Positions 32,292 to 40,666 of a stretch of 47,954 nucleotides of DNA are shown piece by piece. Position numbers and translations under genes: made by a program. Origin of the DNA: Halobacteriales archaeon QS_1_69_70 (lineage in GTDB: Archaea; Halobacteriota; Halobacteria; Halobacteriales; Haloarculaceae). Each line of letters opens with the position of its first letter. Position 1 is the first letter of the stretch. The notes beneath the pieces were generated by a model, which did not search any database, was not told where the DNA came from, and saw only the letters and a list, made by a program, of their open reading frames with translations. The stretch is from assembly GCA_003021005.1 (NCBI GenBank), contig PXRI01000024.1, positions 1 through 47,954 on the forward strand, given 5' to 3'.

Positions 32292-32932
32292 TCAATTGTC
32301 CCGCAGGCGGGCCAGCACCGGGATCTCATCCAGGCGCTCCTCGTCGATCCGGTCCCAGTCGATGCCCGAGGGTTTCGGACCGGGCTCGTCGACCCGGAGG
32401 GTCCGCGTCGGCGTGCAGACGACGTCGATGGGGACGTCGCCTCGTCGGCGGCCCCGAGTTCCCACAGGATCGCGAACTCGAGGTCGCTGAACCCCTCGCC
32501 CTTCCCGACGCGGACGCCCTCGACGGTGACCGCGACGCTCCCGACGACGATGGCGTCCAACGGCGGGACCGCCTCGGGTCCGACGCGCCGCCCGTGGTCG
32601 TCCATGTGGGAGACGGTCGGCGCCGCATCCAGGTCCGTGACGGCGTCGGGGTCCAGTTCCAGGAACGGTGCCTCGTCGGCGAGCCGCGGCGCCGCCACGT
32701 ACAGCGTCGTGCCGGCCCGGAGCAGCCGGCGGCGGAGCGGCAACTGCGGCGCGTCGGGGTTGGCCTTCACCGCGTCGGCACCGGCGAGTTCGGGCGTCCC
32801 CATCGCGCGATCGGCGGCGGTCTCGGCGCCGGCGACGTTCGGGATGCGGTCGTGCGGCGGGAACGGGAACCGCGCCTCGCCGCTGTCCGCGAGGTCGTCC
32901 CAGACCTGCTGCCGGATCGCCTCCTTGGCCAT
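32292..32932 (-). pseudogene. 5-formyltetrahydrofolate cyclo-ligase, internal deletion
   Basis: The enzyme converts 5-formyl-THF to 5,10-methenyl-THF using ATP. The N-terminal part, starting MAKEAIRQQVWDDL, reads normally through 'VKANPDAPQLPLRRRLLRAG' and 'VGKGEGFSDLEFAILWELG', the last being the family's GKGxGYxD motif. After 'ADEAT' the frame changes at about 32434-32440. The C terminus 'PIDVVCTPTRTL' to 'PVLARLRDN' follows in another frame. Roughly 20 residues expected between ('TVHxxQVVD' region) are missing. With the gap, the first frame reads on into the downstream gene. The start is the ATG that gives the usual N terminus. Confidence 0.8.
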
Positions 32933-33032
32933 GCCGGACACTGGGTCGGCCGGCCTCATCGACCTTCCGCCCGCCGCCCGGCGGCTCCGGCGTCACAGCC
33001 CCTGTCCCTCGGTCCCGCAACAGGGCCGCCGC

Positions 33033-33635
33033 TCAGGCGACGCCCGTAACGTACTCGACGTGCTGTGGGCCATAGAAGTACGCCAGCATGAGGTAGGCGA
33101 CCACCCCGAGCACCAGGCTGACGAGCCACGCTGAGACGGCGAGGCGACCGACGCGGGCGTGCGGCGTCCCGGTCAGTTCCGCCGGGGTGTGGGTGGAACC
33201 GAGCGTGATGGCGTACAGCACGAGCGGGACCGACATCACCGAGAGCACGATGTGGATTCCGAGCATCCCCAGGTACAGCGAGCGGAACGGCGCGCCGGCG
33301 ACGATCTCCTTGCGGCCACCGCCGCCGGTCTTCAGCAGATAGAGCACGAGAAAGAGGAGGATGAGCGTGAACGCCGCCGACATCGCCAGCCGATGCTTTC
33401 GGACCTCCCCCTGGCGGATCCAGTACCACCCGGCGACGAGACAGGCGATCGTCACGGAGTTGACGACCGCGATGGCGGCGGCCAGGGCCTCGACGGTGCG
33501 CCGGGAGATGTCGGGATACAGCCCGACGTCGCCGTACAGCGTCCCGATCACGACGACGTAGCCGACGACGGTCAGGACGGCGGTCAGCGCCCGCGGGTGC
33601 TCGCGGGCGATGTGGGGGCCGCGAACGGCTGACAT
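33033..33635 (-). CDS. DUF420 family membrane protein (CtaM-like)
   Basis: The 200-residue protein has about six helices and the DUF420 pattern, with 'GWYWIRQGEVRKHRLAMSAA' followed by 'LYLLKTGGGGRKEI' and 'LGMLGIHIVLSVMSVPLVLYA'. In Bacillus-type genomes DUF420 (CtaM) is needed for heme-copper oxidase maturation. The conserved histidines in 'RKHR' and 'GIHIVLS' are present. A similar assembly role for the oxidase 8 kb away is likely but not shown. A weak TATA-like GCCTTTGG (complement of 33657-33664) is at leaderless spacing. Confidence 0.85.
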   Translation of the reverse strand: MSAVRGPHIAREHPRALTAVLTVVGYVVVIGTLYGDVGLYPDISRRTVEALAAAIAVVNSVTIACLVAGWYWIRQGEVRKHRLAMSAAFTLILLFLVLYLLKTGGGGRKEIVAGAPFRSLYLGMLGIHIVLSVMSVPLVLYAITLGSTHTPAELTGTPHARVGRLAVSAWLVSLVLGVVAYLMLAYFYGPQHVEYVTGVA

Positions 33636-33773
33636 GGGCGGTGTTGGGGATCGCCCCCAAAGGCCGCTTCGCTTCCCGGCCACGCGTGCCGGAGGTACAG
33701 CCGTCCACGCGAGTGGCCGTCGCCACGGCCACGCGGCGGCGACGAGGACTGACCGCCCGTCTCGGCGACCGGG

Positions 33774-33781
33774 GGCTATAC
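33774..33781 (+). promoter_or_regulatory. TATA-like box of the glycosyltransferase pair
   Basis: GGCTATAC lies 28-35 nt before the GTG at 33809. It supports that GTG over upstream in-frame codons, which would precede the promoter. Confidence 0.55.
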
Positions 33782-33808
33782 GTACCGACAGGACGGAGCC
33801 TCGCGGGC

Positions 33809-34885
33809 GTGCGCGTCCTGAACTACCTCGAACTCGCATCCAGGCTGGACCGCAGCGGCATCGGGACCGCCACGGACCACCAGCGGCGGGCGCTCGCCGG
33901 GACGGACGTCGAGGTCCTCACGTCGCCGTGGGCCGGCGGCGGGCCCGCGGCATCGGTCGCCCGCCGCGCCGTGGGCGACCCCGTCTTCGCCGAGTTCGAC
34001 CTCGCCCACTGCAACCTCATCGGGCCCGGCAGCGTCGCCGTGGCCCGACACTCCCGCCGCAACGACATCCCGCTCGTGCTGCACGCACACGTCACGCGGG
34101 AGGACTTCGCCGAGAGTTTCCGCGGTTCGACCGCCGTCGCGCCCGCGCTCGGCCGGTACCTCCGGTGGTTCTACTCGCAGGCCGACCTCGTGCTCTGCCC
34201 GAGTCAGTACACCGGCGGCGTCCTCGAATCCTACCCGGTCTCGGCCCCGATCCGGCCGGTCACGAACGGTGTCGACCTCGACTCCCTCGAGGGTCACGAG
34301 GAGTTCCGGGCGTCCTACCGGGACCGCTACGACCTGGAGGGGCTGGTCGTCTTCGCCGTCGGGAACGTCTTCGAGCGGAAGGGACTGTCGACGTTCTGCC
34401 GGCTGGCCGCCGAGACCGGCCACGAGTTCGCCTGGTTCGGGCCCTACGACGCCGGCCCGCAGGCCGCCCGCGCTGTGCGTCGGTGGGTCGGCGACCCGCC
34501 GGGCAACGTCACGTTCACCGGCTGGATCGAGGACAAGCGGGGCGCCTTCGCCGCCGGCGACGTGTTCTGCTTCCCGGCGAAGGTCGAAAACCAGGGCCTC
34601 GTCGTGCTGGAGGCGATGGCCTGCGGCACGCCCGTCGTCCTCCGGGACATCCCCGTCTTCCGCGAGTACTACGAGGACGGCCACGACTGCCTGCTCTGTG
34701 GGACGCGGGCGGAGTTCCGCGAGGCGCTCTCCCGGCTGGCCGGAGACCCCGACCTCCGGACCCGCCTCGGCAACAACGCCCGCGAAACGGCGCGGGCCCA
34801 CGGCCTCGACCGCGTCGCCGGGGAACTCCGCGAGGCCTACGCGGCGGCCCGCGAGCGGGCCGACCCGGCTTCCGCAACCGATTAG
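33809..34885 (+). CDS. Glycosyltransferase, GT-B fold, family 4 type
   Basis: The 358-residue protein shows the GT4 order: 'SRLDRSGIGTATDHQRRAL' at the N terminus with the donor-loop glycines, 'VLHAHVTREDFAESF', 'RPVTNGVDLDSLEG' and the catalytic E-x7-E region 'ENQGLVVLEAMACGTPVV'. It transfers a sugar from a nucleotide-sugar donor to an unknown acceptor. The stop lies 24 nt before the next glycosyltransferase ATG, so both may build one glycan or glycolipid. GTG start chosen from the promoter position. Confidence 0.88.
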   Translation: MRVLNYLELASRLDRSGIGTATDHQRRALAGTDVEVLTSPWAGGGPAASVARRAVGDPVFAEFDLAHCNLIGPGSVAVARHSRRNDIPLVLHAHVTREDFAESFRGSTAVAPALGRYLRWFYSQADLVLCPSQYTGGVLESYPVSAPIRPVTNGVDLDSLEGHEEFRASYRDRYDLEGLVVFAVGNVFERKGLSTFCRLAAETGHEFAWFGPYDAGPQAARAVRRWVGDPPGNVTFTGWIEDKRGAFAAGDVFCFPAKVENQGLVVLEAMACGTPVVLRDIPVFREYYEDGHDCLLCGTRAEFREALSRLAGDPDLRTRLGNNARETARAHGLDRVAGELREAYAAARERADPASATD

Positions 34886-34909
34886 ACCCCCGTGGTCGAA
34901 CCCGGCGGC

Positions 34910-36007
34910 ATGCAGGCCGTCGCGGCCTTCACGGACACCTATCTCCCGACGGTCAACGGCGTCACCTACACCGTCCGGACCTGGCGGGACCGCTGGGAGG
35001 CCCGCGGCGGCCGCATGGGCGTCGTCTACCCCCGCGACGACAGCTACGAGCCGGACCCACGGGAGTTTCCGGTCTCCAGCGTCGCCTTTCCCTTCTATCC
35101 GGGCTTCCGGTTCGGGTCCCCGTCGGTCCCGGCCGGGGCCGGCGACCTCGAGCCGGACGTGGTCCACGCCCACACCCCGTTCACCCTCGGCCTGGCGGCC
35201 CGACGGCTCGCCCGCGACCGGGACGTCCCGCTGGTCGTCTCCTACCACACGCCCGCCAGGGAGTACGCGAGCTACATCAGCGACGCCTTCGCGGGCGTCA
35301 TCAGCCGCGTCGCCGACCGGTACGAGCGCTGGTTCTTCGGGCAGGCCGACGCCGTCGTCGTGCCGTCGGCGACCGCCGCCACCCGGCTCCGCACCGCCGG
35401 CACCCCCATCCACGTCGTCTCGAACGGGGTCGACGTCGACCGGTTCCGGCCGGCCGACGACGATGCCGACGCGGCGTTCCGGGACCGTCACGACCTCCCG
35501 GACGGCCCGCTCGTCGGCTACACCGGCCGCCACGGCTACGAGAAGTGCCTCGAAGACCTCCTCGCGGCCACGGAGCCCCTCGACGTGGGCGTGGCGCTGG
35601 CGGGCGACGGCCCGGCCCGCTCGATGCTGGAGTCCCGCGCCGCCGACCGCGGGGACGTCCGCTTTCTCGGCTTCCTGGACCGCGATGCGGTTTCGGGCTT
35701 CTACTCGGCGCTAGACGTCTTCGCGTTCCCCAGTCCCGTCGAGACCCAGGGCCTGGTCGCCCTGGAGTCCATCGCCTGCGGGACGCCGGTCGTCGCCGTC
35801 GACGACGGCGCTCTCTCGGAGACCGTCACCGACGGCGAGACCGGCTACCACTACCAGCCCGGCGACATCGACGGGTTCGCGGCGGCGATCCGCCGGGCGC
35901 TCGACCGGCAGTCCCGGCTCGGCGAGCGGTGTCTCGACGCCCGGGAGGAGCTTAGCGTGGCCCGCTCGATCGACCGGCTCGCGGACGTCTACGCCGCGGT
36001 CACCTGA
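34910..36007 (+). CDS. Glycosyltransferase, GT-B fold, family 4 type (sugar-diacylglycerol class possible)
   Basis: The 365-residue protein starts 'AFTDTYLPTVNGVTYTVRTW', followed by 'DVVHAHTPFTLGLAARRLA', 'VVSYHTPAREYASYI', 'VSNGVDVDRFRP' and the E-x7-E motif 'ETQGLVALESIACGTPVV'. The N-terminal 'DTYLPTVNGV' pattern is common in GT4 enzymes that glycosylate lipids or mannosylate glycans. The ATG is preferred over a GTG six codons upstream because it starts right at the conserved domain. It is paired with the preceding gene; together they may serve membrane glycolipid or S-layer glycosylation. Confidence 0.88.
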   Translation: MQAVAAFTDTYLPTVNGVTYTVRTWRDRWEARGGRMGVVYPRDDSYEPDPREFPVSSVAFPFYPGFRFGSPSVPAGAGDLEPDVVHAHTPFTLGLAARRLARDRDVPLVVSYHTPAREYASYISDAFAGVISRVADRYERWFFGQADAVVVPSATAATRLRTAGTPIHVVSNGVDVDRFRPADDDADAAFRDRHDLPDGPLVGYTGRHGYEKCLEDLLAATEPLDVGVALAGDGPARSMLESRAADRGDVRFLGFLDRDAVSGFYSALDVFAFPSPVETQGLVALESIACGTPVVAVDDGALSETVTDGETGYHYQPGDIDGFAAAIRRALDRQSRLGERCLDAREELSVARSIDRLADVYAAVT

Positions 36008-36010
36008 CCG

Positions 36011-36433
36011 TCAGCACCGCTCGCGGCAGATCCGTTCGACGATCCGGCCCGTCGAGACGATGGCATCCTCGCCGTCCCGCGCGGACGCCCGGGCGACCTC
36101 GCAGTCGAGGCCCTCCTCGGCCAGACACGCCTCCAGCGTCGCCTCGTCGTGGTGCTGGTCGTGGCCGAGCACGATGACGTCCGGGTCGATGGCCCGGACC
36201 GGCACGAAGAAGTCCTCGGTGTGGCCGAGCCGGGCCTCGTCGACGGGCGCCAACGCCGCGACCATCTCCCGGCGCTGGGCCTCCGGGACGACCGGCTCCG
36301 GCTTGTGGGTGACGTTATCGCTGCGGGCGACGATGACGTGGAGCGTCTCGCCCATCGCGGCCGCCTCCTCGAGGTAGTGGAGGTGGCCGGGGTGGAGGAC
36401 GTCGAAGGTGCCCTGCGCGACGACGCGGGTCAT
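36011..36433 (-). CDS. ribL: FAD synthase, archaeal nucleotidyltransferase type
   Basis: The enzyme makes FAD from FMN and ATP (or CTP in vitro). The 140-residue protein has the cytidylyltransferase signature '[18 protein letters not shown]', with HPGH at 14-17 binding the nucleotide, and '[12 protein letters not shown]' near the end, matching the ISTTxI motif. The length is that of archaeal RibL. The ATG overlaps the stop of the JAMM protease gene upstream, so the two are cotranslated. Convergent with the glycosyltransferase gene, with three nt between stops. Confidence 0.93.
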   Translation of the reverse strand: MTRVVAQGTFDVLHPGHLHYLEEAAAMGETLHVIVARSDNVTHKPEPVVPEAQRREMVAALAPVDEARLGHTEDFFVPVRAIDPDVIVLGHDQHHDEATLEACLAEEGLDCEVARASARDGEDAIVSTGRIVERICRERC

Positions 36434-36933
36434 CGCAGCTCCCGGTCGATCTCGGCCTGGGTGACGTCGAAGAACTGGTCGTCCGGCAGCGGCACGTCGA
36501 GGACGGGCAGGTCCGTCGGCTCGCCCTCGCGGTCGAAGGCTCGCCAGTCGTCGCGGCCGTACGGCGCGCCGACGATGACGTGGACGTCACCGCGCTGGAA
36601 CGTCGCGAGGTCGGCGTCGCTGGGCCGCAGGACGCCGTTCGGGTGCGAGTGAATCGACCCGACGCTCCGGAGGTCGTTCGGCATGTAGCTCGGGTTGAAC
36701 TCCGCGCTGACCGGGTTCGTCTTCGTGCCCGGCGCGAGAAGCACGTCCGTGACGACAGTGCCCTCGCGATCGACGCCGAGCGACCGGGCGTCCTCGCCGC
36801 GGAGCTGGCCCATGTACTCGCTGGGGTGGGAGTCCTCGGAGGCCCGTAGCGCGAACGCCAGGGCCTCCTCTGCGATGCCGACGACCTCGCCCGACCGGAA
36901 CAGCGACGGCATCCAGGACCCGAGCAGTCCCAT
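36430..36933 (-). CDS. JAMM/MPN+ metalloprotease (possible deSAMPylase)
   Basis: The 167-residue protein carries a complete JAMM zinc motif: Glu39, then His95, His97, Ser105 and Asp108 in '[20 protein letters not shown]'. In haloarchaea such enzymes remove ubiquitin-like SAMP proteins from targets or process them. I recall a related JAMM gene lying next to ribL in Haloferax. The predicted leaderless promoter is CCTTAGTT (complement of 36957-36964), shared with the divergent RecJ-like gene. The reason for coupling with RibL is unknown. Confidence 0.88.
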   Translation of the reverse strand: MGLLGSWMPSLFRSGEVVGIAEEALAFALRASEDSHPSEYMGQLRGEDARSLGVDREGTVVTDVLLAPGTKTNPVSAEFNPSYMPNDLRSVGSIHSHPNGVLRPSDADLATFQRGDVHVIVGAPYGRDDWRAFDREGEPTDLPVLDVPLPDDQFFDVTQAEIDRELR

Positions 36934-36956
36934 GGCCGCCCGTCGGGAGCCGCGAC

Positions 36957-37016
36957 AACTAAGGCTTCCGGTGGCCGCTGTAACACCGTCCAGCCGGACA
37001 ACAACACGCTTAAACG
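36957..37016. promoter_or_regulatory. Divergent promoter between JAMM-ribL and the RecJ-like gene
   Basis: The leftward box is at 36957-36964 (27 nt before the JAMM start). The rightward box is CGCTTAAACG at 37007-37016 (about 27 nt before the RecJ-like start). Both predict leaderless transcripts. Confidence 0.6.
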
Positions 37017-37038
37017 CCGCCGGAGCCGACACGACGTA

Positions 37039-38946
37039 ATGACCCATTCAGCCGCCGGCGACGCCGGCACGGCCACTGACGACGGGGTGGTCTACGACCT
37101 CGACTCGCGGTGTACCCTCGAGGACGTCGAGCGGGGCAGCCGGTATCTCGCCACGGTGAACGGCACCGTCGACTACGGGGTGTTCGTCGACCTCTCCGAG
37201 CACGTCTCGGGTCTCGTCCACGAGTCGAACCTCCGCGGCGACCCGGCGGTCGGCGACGACCTCGTCGTCACCCTCGCCGAGATCAGAGAGGACGGCGACG
37301 TCGGGTTCGAGGCCGCCGACGTCGACCCGGCCGACGTCGACACGGTCGCGGTCCGCGGCGGCGACGAGGTCGGCGTCGGTGACCTCGCCGACCGGATCGG
37401 CGACCTCGTCCACCTCGAGGGCGACGTCGTCCAGATCAAGCAGACCGCCGGCCCGACCGTCTTCTCGGTCCGGGACGGGAGCGGCGTCGTCCCCTGTGCC
37501 GCCTTCGAGGCGGCCGGCGTCCGCGCCCATCCCGACGTCGAACTCGACGACGCCGTCCGCGTCACCGGCACCGTCGAGACCCGCGAGGACGCCGTCCAGC
37601 TCGAGGTCGACAAGCTCGTCAGGCTCCGCGGCGAGGCCGCCGCGGAGGTACGGGACCGCATCGACGACGCCGTCGCCGAACGCGCCGCCCCGGCCGACGT
37701 CGAGCCGCTCGTGGACTGGCCCGCCCTCGAACCCCTCCGGGAGGACCTGGCCGACGTCGCCCGACGGCTCCGGGAGTGTGTGCTGGAGGCGCGGCCGATC
37801 CGGCTCCGCCACCACGCCGACGGCGACGGGATGTGCGCCTCGGTCCCGATCCAGCTCGCCCTCCAGCGGTTCATCGCGACGGTCCACGAGGACCCCGAGG
37901 CCGCCCGTCACCTGTGCAAGCGGCTCCCCTCGAAGGCCCCGTTCTACGAGATGGAGGACGTCACCCGCGACCTCAACTTCGCCCTCGAAGACCGGACGCG
38001 CCACGGCCAGCGACTGCCGCTTTTGTTCATGGTCGACAACGGCTCCACCGAGGAGGACGTCCCGGCCTACCGGGCGCTCGACCAGTACGACGTCCCCATC
38101 CTCGTCGTCGACCACCACCATCCCGACCCCGAGGCCGTCGAGCCGTTCGTCGCGGAGCACGTCAACCCGTACCTCCACGGCGAGGACTACCGCGTCACCA
38201 CCGGGATGCTCTGCGTCGAACTGGCCCGGATGATCGACCCCTCCATCACCGGGGAACTCGACCACGTCCCGGCGGTCGCCGGCCTCTCGGACCGCTCGCA
38301 GGCCGACGCGATGGACGAGTACATCGCGCTGGCCGAGGCGGCCGGCTACGACGAGGCCGACCTCCGGGACGTCGGCGAGGCGTTGGACTACGCGGCCCAC
38401 TGGCTCCGGTATGACGCCGGCGACAGCCTGATCGGGGACGTCCTCAACGTCGACTGCGACGACGAGGCCCACCACCGCGAACTCGTCGACTTCCTCGCCA
38501 CGCGGGCCCGCCGGGACGTCGCCGCCCAGCTCGAGGACGCCGAGCCCCACGTCGACCACGAGCGGCTGGACAACGGCGCCCACCTCTACCGGCTCGACGT
38601 CGAGCACCACGCCCGCCGGTTTACCTACCCGGCGCCGGGCAAGACCACGGGGGAGCTCCACGACCGGAAGGTCGACGCGACCGGCGACCCCGTCATCACC
38701 ATCGGCTACGGGCCGGACTTCGCCGTCCTCCGGTCGGACGGCGTGCGGCTCGACATCCCGACCATGGTGGGAGAACTCTCCGAGGAGTTCGACGGCGCCG
38801 GCGTCTCCGGCGGCGGCCACCTCGTCGTCGGCTCGATCAAGTTCGTCCCCGGGATGCGGGAGCCGGTCGTCGAGGCCCTCGTCGAGAAGATGGCCGACGC
38901 CGAACTCGACGAGGCCCTCCGGAGCACGCTCGTCCGCGAGGAGTGA
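37039..38946 (+). CDS. RecJ-like DHH nuclease with N-terminal S1 and OB domains
   Basis: The 635-residue protein has an S1 RNA-binding domain (about 30-95, 'YLATVNGTVDYGVFVDLSEH'), an OB-fold domain (about 125-195) and a DHH catalytic core from about 250. Metal ligands are visible as Asp261 and Asp263 ('HHADGDGMC'), Asp333 ('MVDNGSTEED') and DHH at 358-360. A GGGH motif lies near the C terminus ('GVSGGGHLVVGSIKF'). The archaeal family degrades RNA or single-stranded DNA 5' to 3' or 3' to 5', depending on the member; some associate with the replisome. All active-site residues appear intact. A leaderless promoter precedes it. Confidence 0.92.
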   Translation: MTHSAAGDAGTATDDGVVYDLDSRCTLEDVERGSRYLATVNGTVDYGVFVDLSEHVSGLVHESNLRGDPAVGDDLVVTLAEIREDGDVGFEAADVDPADVDTVAVRGGDEVGVGDLADRIGDLVHLEGDVVQIKQTAGPTVFSVRDGSGVVPCAAFEAAGVRAHPDVELDDAVRVTGTVETREDAVQLEVDKLVRLRGEAAAEVRDRIDDAVAERAAPADVEPLVDWPALEPLREDLADVARRLRECVLEARPIRLRHHADGDGMCASVPIQLALQRFIATVHEDPEAARHLCKRLPSKAPFYEMEDVTRDLNFALEDRTRHGQRLPLLFMVDNGSTEEDVPAYRALDQYDVPILVVDHHHPDPEAVEPFVAEHVNPYLHGEDYRVTTGMLCVELARMIDPSITGELDHVPAVAGLSDRSQADAMDEYIALAEAAGYDEADLRDVGEALDYAAHWLRYDAGDSLIGDVLNVDCDDEAHHRELVDFLATRARRDVAAQLEDAEPHVDHERLDNGAHLYRLDVEHHARRFTYPAPGKTTGELHDRKVDATGDPVITIGYGPDFAVLRSDGVRLDIPTMVGELSEEFDGAGVSGGGHLVVGSIKFVPGMREPVVEALVEKMADAELDEALRSTLVREE

Positions 38947-38950
38947 CCGG

Positions 38951-40627
38951 TCACGGCTGCCAGCCGACTACCCCCTCCCGCCCCACGACGTCGATCCGGC
39001 GCGCGAGGAGCGCGGCGGCCGCAACCGCGACGCCGGCGAGGCCGACGAGTGCCGTCGGGACCGACCGCCCGGCCGGGCCCGACCAGTCCGATTCGAACAC
39101 CGACGCGTAGTAGTCGGCCGCCTCGCCGCCCTCGAGGGCGAGCAGTACCTCCCGGTTCTCGGTCTGGGCCGCCGCGCCCCAGTTGAGGCTGCCGACGAGC
39201 GCCGCGTCGTCGACGACCACCCCCTTCGAGTGCAGCTTCTCGTAGCCCCGTGGTTCGTCCACGCGGGCCTCGAGGTCCCAGCCGGCCGCGTCCGCGCGGC
39301 GGTTCAGCCACGACGCGAGCGCCGCGTTGTCCCCCTCGGCGTACCACCCACTCGACAGCAGAATCCGGACGCGGACGCCGCGGTCGGCCGCCCGGAGCGC
39401 CGCCCGCAGCAGCCGGTTGTCGCGGCTGTCGACCGTGACCTGCTGGACGAGCACCCGGTCGTCGGCGGCCGCCAGGCGCGCCTCGACGGCATCGGCCGCG
39501 GCGTCCGGCCCGACGAGGACGGCGGCCGACGTGACGGTGACCCGGGATGGTTCGTGGTGCGTGGGGAAGTCGCCGAGCGCGGGGTCGGCGGGCTAGAAGC
39601 TGCGTCCCGCCCGGAACGCCGGCCAGGGGGTCGCCGCGCGGGCGGTCCGGTCGGTCGCGTGGAGGTCGGCCAGGGCGTCGGCGGCGGCCGGGTCGGCGAG
39701 TGTGACGCCCCAGCCGCGGCTGGACATCCCGCCGGTGCCGGCGGGTTTGAAATTCTCGGTGAGCACCACGGCCCGGTCGTCGACGACGGCGTACTTGGCG
39801 TGGTGGTGGGCGTACCGGGTGTAGGGCCCGTCGAACACCCGGACCTCGATGCCCGCCGCGGACAGCCGGTCCAACAGCCGGGCCTGGCGGTCGGTCATGC
39901 CGCCGACGGGCGCGCCGTCGAGCAGCACCCGGACCGTGGTGCCCCGGTCGTGGGCGGCGAGGAGGGCGTCGGTGACCCGTTCGGAGGTCAGGGTGTAGCC
40001 GGCGAGGAGGAGCCGGTCGTCGGCCCGCCGGAGCGTCTCGGCGGTCAGGTCCGGGGCGTCCGGGAGGACGAACGCCGTCGCCGGGCCGCCGCCGGTGCGG
40101 ACGGGGTCGAGGTCGGTCGCACCGAGCGGGCGCCATGCGTCCCGCCGGAAGTTCCGGACCGACGCCTCCGGGGCGTCACGGTAGCGGGCGTCGTCGACCG
40201 TCACGTTCCCGGTCCGGAGGCGGAGGTGCTCGCCACCGTTCGCCAGGCCCAGCCGTCCCTCGATCGAGACGACCGGGTGGTCGGTCTTCGCCGCCGCCAC
40301 GTCCGGCATGGCCGTGAGCGCGACCGTCCCGGAGAGGGTTCGTTGGGGCAACCGGACAGCGGTCGTGCCGTCGGTGAGCGTCCAGCCGGTCGTGTTCGTG
40401 GCCCGGGGAAAGCGGACGACGACGAACTCGCCGGCGTCATCGCGCTCGACGGGATTCGGGTAGGCGGCGACGAGCGTCGCGTTCGCCCTGTCGCTCGCCG
40501 TCGCAGGGCTGGCCGGGGCCGGGCCGGCGTGGGTCCCGGCCGCGACGGGCACGCCGCCGACGGCGAGCGACGTCGCCGCGGCTGCGAGGACGACGGCGAG
40601 CGCGACGGCGAGGTGCCGGGGCCGCAC
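38951..40627 (-). pseudogene. Lamin-tail / phospholipase D-like exported protein, split by an in-frame TAG
   Basis: The full frame is 558 residues plus one internal stop. Residues 1-31 form a signal peptide. A lamin-tail-like domain (about 50-140, 'TLVAAYPNPVERDDAGEFVV') precedes two PLD modules, with HxKxxxxD motifs at 276 ('HAKYAVVDD') and in the second half ('HSKGVVVDD'). A C-terminal membrane helix ends the protein. TAG at 39593-39595 interrupts between the modules exactly where 'GRSF-PADPALGDF' continues in the same frame; a TAC tyrosine would restore it. The GTG start has a TATA-like box, CTTTTGTA, at leaderless spacing (complement of 40651-40658). PLD enzymes need both modules, so the truncated form is probably inactive. 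Confidence 0.85.
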
Positions 40628-40666
40628 GGACAGGGGTGGTCCCGTCCTGGTACAAAAGTCGCGGGG

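Noticed and set aside
39593-39595. Pyrrolysine or general TAG recoding to explain the stop in the PLD gene
   Set aside because: Several genes in the window end with TAG, and no downstream signal or Pyl gene is seen. A mutation or sequence error is simpler.
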